From Heterohyrax brucei (Eukaryota > Chordata > Mammalia > Hyracoidea > Procaviidae), in contig CM053158.1 in assembly GCA_028571685.1 (NCBI GenBank), positions 50,266,501 through 50,330,500 on the forward strand: DNA of 64,000 bases, read 5' to 3'. Below, piece after piece: positions 54,681 through 64,000 of this stretch; position 1 is the stretch's first letter; every line of letters starts with the position of its first letter. The notes beneath the pieces are model-generated. The model worked only from the letters and a program-made list of their open reading frames with translations, was not told where the DNA came from and ran no database searches. The position numbers and the translations under genes were made by a program.

Positions 54681-56740
54681 TTAGATTCACACTAGGGATG
54701 CAAGGCTGGTTCAACATCAGGAAAACAATTAATGTGATCAGCCACATAAATAACACAAAAGATAAGAATCATCTGATTTTGTCTATTGATGCAGAAAAGG
54801 CATTTGATAAAGTCCAACACCCATTCATGCTAAAAACTCTCAGCAAAATAGGAATAGACGGCAAATTCCTCAATGAAATAAGGGCCATTTATACAAAGCC
54901 AACTGCCTACATCATCCTGAATGGAGAAAGACTGAAACAGTTTCCCCTGAGAATGGGAACTATACAAGGATGCCCACTCTCACCTCTCCTATTCAACATA
55001 GTACTAGAAGTTCTAGCCAGAGCAATTAGATAAGACCATGAAATAAAGGGCATCTGCATCAGCAAAGAAGTAAACATCTCCCTGTTTGCAGATGATATGA
55101 TTGTATATGCAGAGAATCCTAAAGAATCTGATAGAAGAGTTCAGCAAAGTCTCAGGATACAAGATAAACATAAGTAAATTAGTAGGATTCCTTTATACCA
55201 ACAACGAGATTATTAAGGAAGAAATCACCAAATGAATACCATTTACTATAGCCCCTAAGAAGATAAAGTAGCTGGAATAAATCTAACTAGAGAAATAACA
55301 GACCTTTACAAAGAGAATTACAAGTCCTTACTATAAGAAACGAAGGGAGACTTACATAAATGGAGAAACCTACCCTGCTCATGGGTAGGAAGACTCAACA
55401 TAGTGAAAATATCTATTTTGCCTAAAGCAATCTACTTATATAATGCAATTCCAATACAAATTCCAGTGACATTTTTTAACGAGATGGAGAAACAAATTGC
55501 CAACTTTGGAAAGGGAAGAAGCCCCGGATAAGTAAAGCACTACTGAAGAAGAATAAACCACTGGGAGGCCTCTCACTATCCAACTGTAAAAACTATTACA
55601 CTGCCACAGTAGTCAAAACAGCCAGGTACTGGTACAAAAAGAAACAGATAGATCAATGGAACAGAATTGAGACCCCAGAAATGAAATCATCTTCCTATGG
55701 ACAGCTGATATCTGACAAAAGCCCTAACACATTAAACTGGGCGGGGGGGGGGGACAATCTCTGCAACAAACGGTGCTGGCAAACAGACCCATATCTTACA
55801 CCTTATACAAAAACCAACTCAAACCGAATAAAAGACCTAAGTATCAAATCTAAAATGATAAAGCTCATCCAGGAAAAAGTAGGAACAACAATGGAAGCTT
55901 TAATACACAACTTAGACTTCAAAATCTGTCAAACACACCACAATAGAAAATAGATAAATGGGAACTATTAAGAATCAAACACTTTTGCTCATGCAAAGAC
56001 TTTAGTAGTAGAATTAAAAGGCCACCTACAGAATGGGAAAAAATATTTGGCAACTATACGTCAGACTGACACCTGATCTCCATAGTCCATAAGGTACTAT
56101 AAAATATCAACAAGAAACAGATAAATCATCCAATTAAGCTATGTGCAAAGGAGATGGACAGACACTTCACTAAAGAGGAGATCCAGGCAGCCAAAAAACA
56201 CATGCGGACATGCTCATGATCATTAGCTATTAAATTCAAACCAAAACCATAATGAGATACCATCTCACCCCAGGTTGGCCATGATCCAAAAAAATGCAAA
56301 ATAGCAAATGCTGGTGAGGCTGTGGAGAAATTGGAACTCTCCTACACTGTTGATGGGATTGCAAAACGGTGCCACCTCTTTCGAAAGCAATCTGGTGCTT
56401 CCTTAAAAAGTTGGATCTAGACATACCATTTGATCCAGTAATTTCACTGCTCGGAATATATCCTACATAATCAAGGCCACACACACCAACTGATACATGC
56501 ACGCGAGTGTTTATCGCAGCACAGTCCACAACAGCAGAAAGGTGGAATCAACCCAGATGCCCAACAGCAGAGGAATGGATAGGTAAACTATGGTATATAT
56601 ACTCAATGGAACACTATGCAATGATAAAGAACAATGATGATTTCAGGAAACATCTCATAACCTGGTTTCAACTGGAGAACATTATGTTGAATGAAAGTAG
56701 TCAGCTGCAAAAGGACAAATGTTACGTGAGACCGCTACAG
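54681..56740 (+). pseudogene. L1 ORF2 remnant: reverse transcriptase and C-terminal domain
   Basis: 54698-55033 carries [20 protein letters not shown] and [20 protein letters not shown]. The catalytic FADD box is present at about 55087-55098 ([12 protein letters not shown]) but in another frame after a stop at 55030. Further pieces (55681-55953 and around 56340-56740) cover the thumb, the HIQ-type region and the C-terminal cysteine domain. A G-rich run (55742-55753) interrupts the frame. More decayed than the inserted L1 number 2. Confidence 0.85.
55742..55753 (+). repeat. Poly-G run
   Basis: gggcgggggggggggac within ORF2, a likely slippage site. A similar G run lies at 56816-56828 in the 3' UTR. 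Confidence 0.9.
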
Positions 56741-56901
56741 TAAGAACTTTAAAACAGACTCATCCATAGAAGAAAATACTCTTTGACAGCTGCAAGGGTG
56801 AGAAGGAAGGGAAGGCGGGGGGGGGGGGTTTAGATTGGATAGCTGATAGAAACCTGGTTGGGTGAAATATGGGACAGCACACATTAGAAAGAAGATCAAT
56901 A

Positions 56902-56915
56902 TTAACTGGACTTCA
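56902..56915 (+). repeat. TSD of L1 number 2, left copy
   Basis: TTAACTGGACTTCA, identical to 59343-59356. Confidence 0.95.
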
Positions 56916-56944
56916 ATATCAGAAATACAATTAATGTAATCAAC

Positions 56945-59063
56945 CACATTAATAACACAAAAGATAAAAATCACCCGATTTTGTCCATTGATGCAGAAAA
57001 GGCATTTGACAAAGTTCAACATCCATTCATGCTTAAAACTCTCAGAAAAATAGCAATAAAAGGGAAATCCCTCGATATAATCAATAGCATCTATGCAAAG
57101 CCAACTGCTTTCATCATCCTGAACGGTGAAAGACTGAAAGAATTCCCTTTGAGAACAGGAACTAGACAAGGATGCCCGCTCTCACCACTTCTATTCAACA
57201 TTGTGCTAGAAGTTCTAGCCAGAGCAATTAGACAAGACAAAGAAAGAAAAGGCATCAGTATTGGCACTGAAGAAGTAAAGATTTCCCTCTTTGCAGATGA
57301 TACGATTGTTTATACAGAGAATCCAAAGAAATCCATAAGTAAACTGTTACAGCTAATAGAAGAATTCTGCAAAGTATCGAGATACAAGATAAACATAACT
57401 AAACCAGTAGGATTCCTTTATATGAAATTGATATGATATGAAATTTCATATGATATGAAATTTATATGAAATTATTAATGAAGAAATCACCAAATCAATT
57501 CCATTTACTATAGCCCCCAAGAAGATAAAATACCTAGGAATAAATCTACCTAGAGAAATAAGAAATCTTTACAGAGAAAACTGCAAGACCTCGCTACAAG
57601 AAACTAGGAGAGACTTACATAAGTGGAGTAATCTGCCCTGCTCATGGATAGGAAGACTCAATATTGTGAAAATGTCTATTTTGCCCAAAGCACTCTGCTT
57701 ATATAATGCAATCCCAATACAAATTCCAGCGACATTTTTTAATGAGATGGAGAAACAAATTATCAGCTTTATTTGGAAAGGGAAGAAATCCCAAATAAGT
57801 AAAGCACTACTGAAAAAGAAGAACATGCTGGGAGGCCTCTCACTACCTGACTTTAAAACCCATTACACTGCTACAGTAGTCAAAACAGCCTGGTATTGGT
57901 ACAAAAGGAGACATATAGACCAATGGAACAAAGTAGAGACCCCAGAGATGCCACCATCCTCCTATGAACAGCTGATATTTGACAAAGGTCCTAAGATTTT
58001 GAACTGGGGTAAGAACAGTCTCTTTAACAAATGGTGCTGGCATAATTGGATATCCATCTGCAAAAAATTGAAACAAAACCCGTATCTCACACCTTATACA
58101 AAAATCAACTCAAATTGGATAAAAGACCTGAATATAAAAGTTAAAACGATAAAGCTCATCCAAGATAAGATAGGGTCAACAATGGACGTTTTAATATGCA
58201 ATATAGATAGACTTCAAAATCTGACAAACAAAACACATTCATCAGAAGAGAAAATAGATAAATGGGAATTAACAAGAATCAAACACTTCTGCTCATCCAA
58301 AGACTTCATCAAAAGAATTAAAAGACCACCTACAGAATGGGAAAGAATATTTGTCAACTCTATGTCAGACCGATGCCTGATCTCCATAATTTATAAGGTT
58401 CTACAAAATATCAATGAGAAAAAGACAAATCATCCAATTAAGCGATGGGCAAAGGAGATGGACAGACACTTCTCTAAAGAGGAGATCCAGGCAGCCAAAA
58501 AACACATGCGGACATATTCATGATCATTAGTTATTAAAGAAATTCAAATCAAAGCGACAATGAGATATCATCTCACCCCAGCAAGACTGGCCACGGTCCA
58601 AAAAATGCAAAACAATAAATGTTGGAGAGGCTGTGAAGAGATTGGAACTCTCCTTCACTATTGGTGGGATTGCAGAATGGTGCAATCTCTTTGGAAAGCA
58701 ATTTGGTGTTACCTTAAAATAATGGATATAGATGTATCATTTGACCCAGTAATTCCTCTGCTCGAGATATATCCTACAAAATCAAGGCCATTCACACCAA
58801 CTGATACATGCACACGAATGTTCACTGCAGCACAATCCATGATAGCAAAAAGTTGGAATCAACCCAGATGCCCAACAACAGAAGAACGGATGGGTAAACT
58901 TTGGTATATATACTCAATGGAGTACTATACACTGATAAAGAACAATGATGATAGCAGGAAACATCTCTCAATTTGGTCTCAACTGGAAGACATTATGTTG
59001 AGTGAAACTAGTCAGAGACAGAATGACAATTACTATATGAGTTATTATATGAGACCCCTATGA
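56945..59063 (+). pseudogene. L1 number 2 ORF2: RT, thumb and C-terminal domain, lightly broken
   Basis: 56981-57436 has [38 protein letters not shown] and the catalytic [12 protein letters not shown] palindromic expansion at 57421-57475 shifts the frame. The frame is then open from 57480 to 58520, including the KKIKYLGINL motif, the WAKEMDRHFSKEEIQAAK motif and a TGA at 58521. It reopens in the same frame to 59063 with the C-terminal domain (WWDCRMVQSLWKAIW) and ends YMRPL. Apart from the truncation, only one frameshift and one in-frame stop were found. Confidence 0.9.
57421..57475 (+). repeat. AT-rich palindromic/tandem expansion in L1 number 2
   Basis: ATATGAAATTTCATAT (57436-57451) is a perfect 16-base palindrome, flanked by further atatgaaatt and gatatg repeats. 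The parallel site in L1 number 1 (55195-55220) has a single plain sequence. Confidence 0.9.
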
Positions 59064-59342
59064 TAAAAACTTAAAAGCATACTCATATATAATAGAAAAG
59101 ACTCTTTGATGGCTACAAGGGTGGGGACGGTAGGAGGGTGGGAGGGCAGGGGCAAGGGTTTAGATTAGATAGTTGTTAGAAATTTGGTTGGGTGAAACTG
59201 GTGACAATACACATTAGTAAGAAGATCAATATTAATGGAACTTTGACACAACTTGTGTACTCCTCCTCTCTTAACCCAGTATTGTAAGCACAGAGTATGT
59301 ACACTTCCATTTTTTTATTTAATAAAAAAAGAAAAAGAAATG

Positions 59343-59356
59343 TTAACTGGACTTCA
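59343..59356 (+). repeat. TSD of L1 number 2, right copy
   Basis: TTAACTGGACTTCA, after which the L1 number 1 3' UTR continues gcatgacatgattactcc. Confidence 0.95.
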
Positions 59357-60184
59357 GCATGACATGATTACTCCTCCCATCTTAATCCATTATTACAAGG
59401 ACAGAGTAGCTGGAGTGGGAGGCCGAGGACTATGCTCTTCAGGGGAAACCGAGGCCAAGTGGCACAACACACATTTTGCTAAGACAGCCCTCTGCACGCC
59501 ACATTTGTGAGTGGCGTCTGGGGTCTTAAAAGCTGCAAAGCTGCCATCCAAGGGCACAGCAAATGGTCCCAACTTAGCATAAACGGATGATCACCAAGGA
59601 CCAAAACGACACGAGGGAAAGAGAACCCAGAAGATAGAGAGACCCATATGAGTGGGTGACTATATTGACTTGTGACCGAAGAACTGGATGGTGCTCGGCC
59701 ACCAACCGTCATAGCCATGATGGAGATCACAAAGTTGAGTCTCACTGGCAACACAAGAATAAAAAGGGGTGCACTCTGAGAGCTCCATTAAAAGACTGCA
59801 ATTGATGGTCCATAGGCCTTGGGGTTCCCCTGGGAGCATGGTTCCCCGCCATGATGCTGCCCCTGTCCATAAATCATAATGGAGGTCAACTCTTCTGACA
59901 GGGATGGATTGGACTCAGCGACACAGAGTGACCATATCATGTGTGCTCTTTATGGTTCTTTGCATCTATAGAATGGTGTCCTGCTGACCTCTTACTGGAG
60001 GAAGGGGAGTGGGTGGAGAGGAACAGATAGGAGATTAGGAGATTGTCGGGAGGATAAGACATGTATGGGGTAGAGAGGAAGAGTGTGCTGTCACCAGACA
60101 GGGAGAGCAGTGGCAGCTGCATATAGGTGGGCATGCAATTTATATGGGAATGTACGTTCAATCATAATTTAAAAAAAAAAAAAA
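59357..60184 (+). other. L1 number 1 3' UTR (distal part) and A-tail
   Basis: Parallels 2505-3351: gggtcttaaaagctgcaaagctg, ccaaggaccaaaacgacac, ggccttggggttcccctgg, caggtgggcatg-type end. The A-tail is at 60170-60184. Confidence 0.9.
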
Positions 60185-60194
60185 TGGGGGAATG

Positions 60195-60710
60195 TTAAGC
60201 CATCCATTATTTTTTCTGTTCCCTCTCTCATTTTGGAGAATGATTATGTATATCATCCACATGAACTCATCCCACAGCTCACTGATACTCTTTTTTTTAA
60301 ATGTTTTTTCTCTCCATGTTTTGTATAGTTTCTATTGCCTTGTCTGCCAGTTTACTGATCTTCAGTAGTATCCAGACATCTTCCATTAATTCTACCCAGT
60401 GTAGTTTTCATCTCAGACACTGTAGTTTTCATTTCTAGACGTCAGATTTGTGAATTTTTCTTTCTTTTTAAAAAGCATGCCTTTTACACATCTACTTTAA
60501 TTTTTGAACATATGGAATACAGTTATTCTAACTCTTTAAATGTTCATTAGTTCTGATATCTGGATGAGTTCTGGGTTGGTGTCAACTGCTTTTTCTCTTC
60601 ATGACCTTTGATGTCCATTTTTCTGCTTCTTTATGTGCCTTGTAATCTTTGAATGGATGTCAAGCATTGTGAATTTTACTGTGCTGGGTGCTGGATATGT
60701 ATTATAAATC
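60195..60710 (-). mobile_element. Old L1 (L1M-type), right part
   Basis: Continues the antisense copy from 50464 (gccatccattattttttctg; tttctgcttctttatgtgcc; ggatgtcaagcattgtg; gtgctgggtgctggatatg). Confidence 0.68.
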
Positions 60711-60770
60711 CAAGGACTGCCAGTTATACTAGAAGAAGTGCTATATATCCCATTGCTAAAAATCACTACA

Positions 60771-60775
60771 GTCAC
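60771..60775 (+). repeat. TSD of the solo LTR, left copy
   Basis: GTCAC, repeated at 61273-61277. The other mariner reads ggtcaccttcaaag across the same site. Confidence 0.9.
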
Positions 60776-61272
60776 TGTTTTAGTCATCTTGTATTGCTCT
60801 AACAGAGATACCATGAGTGGATGGCTTTAGCAAGGAAAAGTTTGTTCATACACAGTCCAGTAGGTTACAGGTTCGATTTCATGGTGTCTGCTCCAGGGGA
60901 AGACTTCCCTCTGTTAGCTCTGGAGGAAAGTCTTTGTGTTGCATCAATCCTTGGTCAGGGAGCATCTTGGCACAGGAACCTCAGGTCTGAAGGACTTGCT
61001 GTTCTCCAGGTGCTGCTTTCTTGATGGTGTAACATTCTCTGTTTGCTTCTGTAAGACAGAAGGATAAAGTTGCGAGCCACACTCCTAGAAAACTCCCTTT
61101 ATAGTGGAGCAGGGAGCTGACTTTAGAAAGCATTTTATAGCCCCACCCTAATTCTCTTTAGCATACAGCACAGGAAAATTACAAAATGTTGGGCAATCAT
61201 AAAATACTGGGGATCATGGCATAGCCAAATGGCTACACACGTTTTTGAGGGGCCACAGTTCAACCCATGATA
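60776..61272 (-). mobile_element. Solo LTR inside the mariner
   Basis: 497 bp from TGTTTTAGTC to ...CCCATGATA. A shorter copy is at 39621-39920. The right end (gggatcatggcatagccaaa) resembles those of the 34621-35114 and ERV-L LTRs. The 5-bp TSD supports a class III (ERV-L/MaLR) origin. No internal region remains. Confidence 0.9.
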
Positions 61273-61277
61273 GTCAC
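61273..61277 (+). repeat. TSD of the solo LTR, right copy
   Basis: GTCAC, identical to 60771-60775. Confidence 0.9.
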
Positions 61278-61763
61278 CTTTGAAGTACTCTTCTTGGGAA
61301 GCTATGCACCGATGCCAGCGCTTCGTCCACTCTTCAGTTTTTTAACGCTTTTTCTAGAATGGCCATCAGAGCTGTTATCTTATGACTTTTGATGTCCTGA
61401 ATGTCATCACAATGTCTTCCTTTCAATATTTCTTTTATCTTTAGTTAAAGAAAAAAGTCACTGGGGGCCAGATCAGGTGAGTAGGGAGGGTGTTCTAACA
61501 CAGCTATTTGTTGACTGGCTAACAATTCCCTCAGAGACAACTATACATACAGTTACATTTGTGAACTTGTCACCATGCCACCATGCACAACAGCCATTCC
61601 AGAGAAAGTTCCAAAATTGCTTTGAAGGGTGGGCTAGGCTCTAGTGTTGATGCATCGCTTCCCAAGGAGCATATTTCAAAGATGACTGTAGTGACATTCA
61701 GCCATGAGGTACGTAGAACTTAGAACAATTCGGTTGGTGGACTTAATTGTGAGACCTCGCATT

Positions 61764-62435
61764 TCTTTGGAGATGTAAATACTTGGAAATAGTTAGATCT
61801 TTTGAGTCTTGGGTTTTGTAATTTGTTGGTCGGGTCTGTAAAAATACTCCATCTAGAGCAGTTATTCCCAGTACTGCAGCCACGTCTTGTGAGTACTCAG
61901 TGCCACGTGAATTAAAGAGCTCCTGCAGTGTGACCGAAAGTAGTAGGTGCTGCCCATGGCTCTGTGAGTGCTGAGTGCTGTTCCTGCTAAGCCCTTTCAG
62001 GCAGCTCTTTCCCCAGCCTCAGAGAGCTCCTCACTCCCAAGCCCTGATCAGCAAGTACTCTCTTGAATACTCACAGAGGCTGCTCTGCTGATCTGTGGAG
62101 GGTCTGCACCTCTTTCACTGCTGTGGTACTCCGCCCTGTGAACTTGAGCTGTCTTCGTGTCCTTGAACCTTTAGTTCTCCTGAACTCTGAGAGGCCCCTG
62201 GGTTGACCCTCCCTGTGCCTCTTGGCAAGTCGTTCTAGGCAGGAAGTGGGACCATCATAGGCGCACCTTGTTTTTTCCATCTCTCAGGATCCCTGTCTTT
62301 TGTAGACTGATGTCCAGTGTCTTGAAATCCATTGTTTCATGTGTTGCTTCTATTTCTTTCTTTTTTTTTTTCCTTGTGTCAGGTGGGAGGATGAGTCTGG
62401 TCCCTCTGATTCCATCTTGATTAGAAGCGTAAATC
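61764..62435 (-). mobile_element. Probable old L1 (L1M-type), continuation after the mariner
   Basis: tcgggtctgtaaaaatactcc, cttccttgtgtcaggtggg and tctgattccatcttgattag fit the complement of an old L1 3' UTR region. The middle (61860-62270) is G+C-richer and diverged. The minus-strand frame 62071-62280 is not credible as a gene. Confidence 0.5.
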
Positions 62436-62459
62436 TCCCATGAATATTTTAAATGCGAA

Positions 62460-62590
62460 TTTTTACACTTGAGTATAAGGTCTTAGAGAGCGGGCTGTGT
62501 CTTGTTATCACTAAATCTTAGTTCCCATCTTCTCAGTGTTTTGTAAATATTTGTTGAATGGATGAACAAATAAAATAAATGAATTTGCCT
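62460..62590 (+). repeat. L2 LINE 3' end
   Basis: aaggtcttagagagcgggctg, ttagttcccatcttctcag and aaatatttgttgaatggatg match the L2 tail. Confidence 0.7.
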
Positions 62591-63133
62591 TGAGAGGGAA
62601 ATGAAACTAGTATGTATTAATTTCAGTAGCATTTTTATTTTAAGAAAGGCTATGATCTCTTTTACTTGGGCTTATACAGCTTGTATTTCTCTTTCCACTA
62701 TAAAGTCCAGTTTATATGAGCATGACAGTTGGGGTGACTCTGCCATTTGACATGCGTGTTAACTCGGGAGCACTGCATCAGCGTTGTCAGGATATGCCCA
62801 AGAATTTCTCAGGCTCCGCAAACAGCTTCCGAATCCTTACAATCATCGAAAATTCATGTCTCCTCAGTACCGCATTACTCAAAGCCAGTTTGAAAAGGCA
62901 GTTTCTTTTACTCCCCTCGTTTACTGCTACTAAAGTCAAGTTGAGTAAATCCTCTGTTGTCTAAAACGTTAAAGCCATGGAAGTTTTCTTCTTTGCATCA
63001 GCTTCTGTCCTTACTTAGGAATCTTGACAAGACTGACTTTCGGGGACTTGTCTTGGACAGAAAAGCATGGGACTCCATCCCTCAAAGAATGAGCCAACAT
63101 GATCCTTCCTCGACCTCCTCAAGGCAAAACCGA
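62591..63133. other. Unique sequence, no gene recognised
   Basis: Plus-strand open frames 62716-62964 and 62957-63142 lack splice or domain support. The region is free of recognisable repeats. Confidence 0.45.
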
Positions 63134-63296
63134 GAAACCTAACCTACTGCTATTGAGTTGATTCTGACTTACAGTGACCCTGGAGGACAGAGTAGAACTG
63201 ATCCGTAGAGTGTCCAAGGTGAGCCTGGCAGATTTAAACTGCAGACCTTTTGGTTAAGAGACTTAGCAGTTGACTACTACGCTACCAGGGCTTCCC
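63134..63296 (-). mobile_element. AfroSINE (short form)
   Basis: ctattgagttgattctgac, aggacagagtagaactgatc, tttaaactgcagacc, ttttggttaagagacttagc, ctaccagggcttcc. Confidence 0.93.
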
Positions 63297-63564
63297 GTCA
63301 AGCCAGAGGAGCTGATTAAACGACACTCCTGTGCATCACAGACAGTGGGAGTGAGCCCTTTAATTTCAGACCCCAAGACCACAGTGTTTCCCTTACCATC
63401 TGTTCACAGGGGGCTAAAGCTTTATCATATCACATTACTTTGTTTGAGATGGATGACGAACAGTATACTGTGTCTGTAACCCAAAACACGTCCAAAGGTG
63501 CTACGTTTTATTTATTTTTAACTGGACATCTGCCAAGCAACTTCAGGGACCACCTGTAGTGCAT
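63297..63564. other. Unique sequence
   Basis: Nothing recognised. Confidence 0.5.
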
Positions 63565-63773
63565 GATGGAGCCCTGCTGGCACAGTAGTTAACTGCTTGG
63601 TTGCTAACTGCAGGGTCAGTAGCTGGAACCCACTAGTCACTCCACAGGAAAAAAGACCTGGCGATCTGATTTGCTAAAGATTTTAGCCTAGGAAATCTTA
63701 TGGGGCAGTTCTTTTCTGTCACCTAGGGCCACTGTGAGTCAGAATCAACTCTGTGGCACCCAACAACAACACA
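63565..63773 (+). mobile_element. AfroSINE (long form)
   Basis: gccctgctggcacagtagtt head, gtcagtagctggaacccac, long-form block aggaaaaaagacctggcgat ... agcctaggaaatctta (63647-63700), tggggcagttcttttctgtc, and tail gagtcagaatcaactctgtgg. The block resembles the RTE at 346-400. Confidence 0.92.
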
Positions 63774-64000
63774 ACCGTACGAGTTCCCCCCAAGAACCCT
63801 GGGCGATGGGAGAAACATTAGTCAGGGAAAGCAAGACAGAAGGGCTCAGTGATGCCTACTCACTGGGTTGATGAGACACAGAGTCAAGTTCAGCACCTCA
63901 GCAGAACTGAGACCCACAAAGGGCACACCAGCCTCTGAAGCGGACTGGAACAACTTTTCTTTCTTACATTACAGGATTATGCAACTACGCATTCAGAACA
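63774..64000. other. Unique sequence to the window edge
   Basis: Nothing recognised. Confidence 0.5.

Larger units (their letters stand above)
56916..59342 (+). mobile_element. 5'-truncated L1 (L1 number 2) inserted in the 3' UTR of L1 number 1
   Basis: Begins inside the ORF2 reverse transcriptase (atatcagaaatacaatt), runs through the ORF2 end at 59063 and a short 3' UTR of about 280 bp, and ends in an A-rich tail (59310-59342: atttaataaaaaaagaaaaag). A perfect 14-bp TSD flanks it, and L1 number 1's 3' UTR resumes exactly after the second copy. Fewer disruptions than its host element, consistent with a later insertion. Confidence 0.95.
50656..60184 (+). mobile_element. Near full-length L1 (L1 number 1), split by a second L1
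   Basis: Has all parts in order: 5' UTR (50656-51718) with a start-region YY1-type word caagatggg, ORF1 remnant (51719-52660), ORF2 remnant (about 53060-56740), 3' UTR (56741-56915 and 59357-60169) and A-tail (60170-60184). The second L1 (56916-59342) sits in the 3' UTR. Flanking old L1 reads across the insertion (aaatttggagaa | gttaagccatcc). The 14-mers at 50643-50656 and 60181-60194 match at 10 positions, a possible decayed TSD. Both ORFs are broken. The element belongs to a lineage whose 3' UTR also occurs at 2490-3351. Confidence 0.9.
60711..61763 (-). mobile_element. mariner-family DNA transposon, internally deleted, split by an LTR
   Basis: The minus strand encodes PYSPDLAPSDFFL at 61449-61487, the mariner transposase signature containing the last catalytic Asp, followed by a stop. 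It then reads KIKEILKGRHCDDIQDIKSH (61384-61443). The right terminal repeat complement is ttgtgagacctcgc (61747-61760). The left terminus near 60711 is degraded. Layout and deletion parallel 24758-25820. Confidence 0.88.

Noticed and set aside
56981-59063. A functional reverse transcriptase gene
   Set aside because: It is the truncated ORF2 of an inserted L1, with a frameshift and an in-frame stop.
59230-59420. A simple internal duplication of the L1 3' UTR
   Set aside because: The 14-bp TSD and the A-tail at 59310-59342 show it is the 3' end of L1 number 2 followed by resumption of L1 number 1.
50656-60184. A novel multi-gene cassette with several ORFs in one direction
   Set aside because: All open frames map to L1 ORF1/ORF2 in order, with L1 UTRs and A-tails.
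1-64000. CRISPR arrays, operons, prophage or prokaryotic genes
   Set aside because: No regularly spaced short repeats, no ribosome-binding-site-led gene runs; everything is mammalian repeat or unique DNA.

Overview
This is vertebrate, placental-mammal DNA, and the repeats point to an afrotherian. The window holds at least 26 copies of a tRNA-derived SINE whose 3' end reads ...GAGTCGGAATCGACTC-like, the AfroSINE family. It also holds a BovB-like RTE LINE and several L1 subfamilies. Most AfroSINE copies are the short form (about 160 bp), which lacks a middle block of about 45-50 bp. As I recall the literature, that short form marks Paenungulata (elephants, sea cows, hyraxes), so elephant is the most likely source. 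No prokaryotic signatures, operons or CRISPR arrays are present.

One host coding feature is well supported: a terminal coding exon on the + strand at 46016-46565, with a splice acceptor, about 180 in-frame codons, a stop, and a polyadenylation signal at 46706. The DNA upstream is therefore probably intron of that gene, and the DNA downstream intergenic. I do not recognise the gene.

Layout: 1-5240 is a three-level nest: an antisense L1, broken by an RTE LINE, itself broken by a 5'-truncated L1 with a 14-bp target-site duplication (TSD). 5.8-9.2 kb is mostly unique DNA with a MIR, a MER5A-like DNA transposon and an L2 tail. 9178-16987 is a degenerate ERV-L-type provirus on the minus strand, with two LTRs, a 5-bp TSD (CTGGC) and an L1 inside it. 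17-32 kb is SINE-, LTR- and RTE-rich, with a mariner carrying a solo LTR (TSD GGTGG). 32-45 kb has two antisense L1 3' ends, more LTRs, non-autonomous RTE derivatives, paired AfroSINEs and a 74-bp Z-DNA-type run. 46.8-62.4 kb is dominated by old antisense L1 sequence. Younger elements landed in it: an AfroSINE plus an antisense L1 holding a solo LTR (TSD AGCTT); a near-complete L1 at 50656-60184 with about 240-bp tandem units in its 5' UTR, itself split by a second L1 (56916-59342) with a perfect 14-bp TSD; and a second mariner split by a solo LTR (TSD GTCAC). The last 1.5 kb holds two AfroSINEs.

The elements are linked by shared machinery. AfroSINEs share their 3' tail with the RTE. The long AfroSINE form also carries a middle block that resembles the 5' region of the RTE in this window. 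All transposable-element ORFs seen here carry stops, frameshifts or truncations. I found no undescribed multi-gene system; the novelty is in the nesting, the SINE/RTE module sharing, the L1 5' UTR monomers and the unidentified terminal exon.
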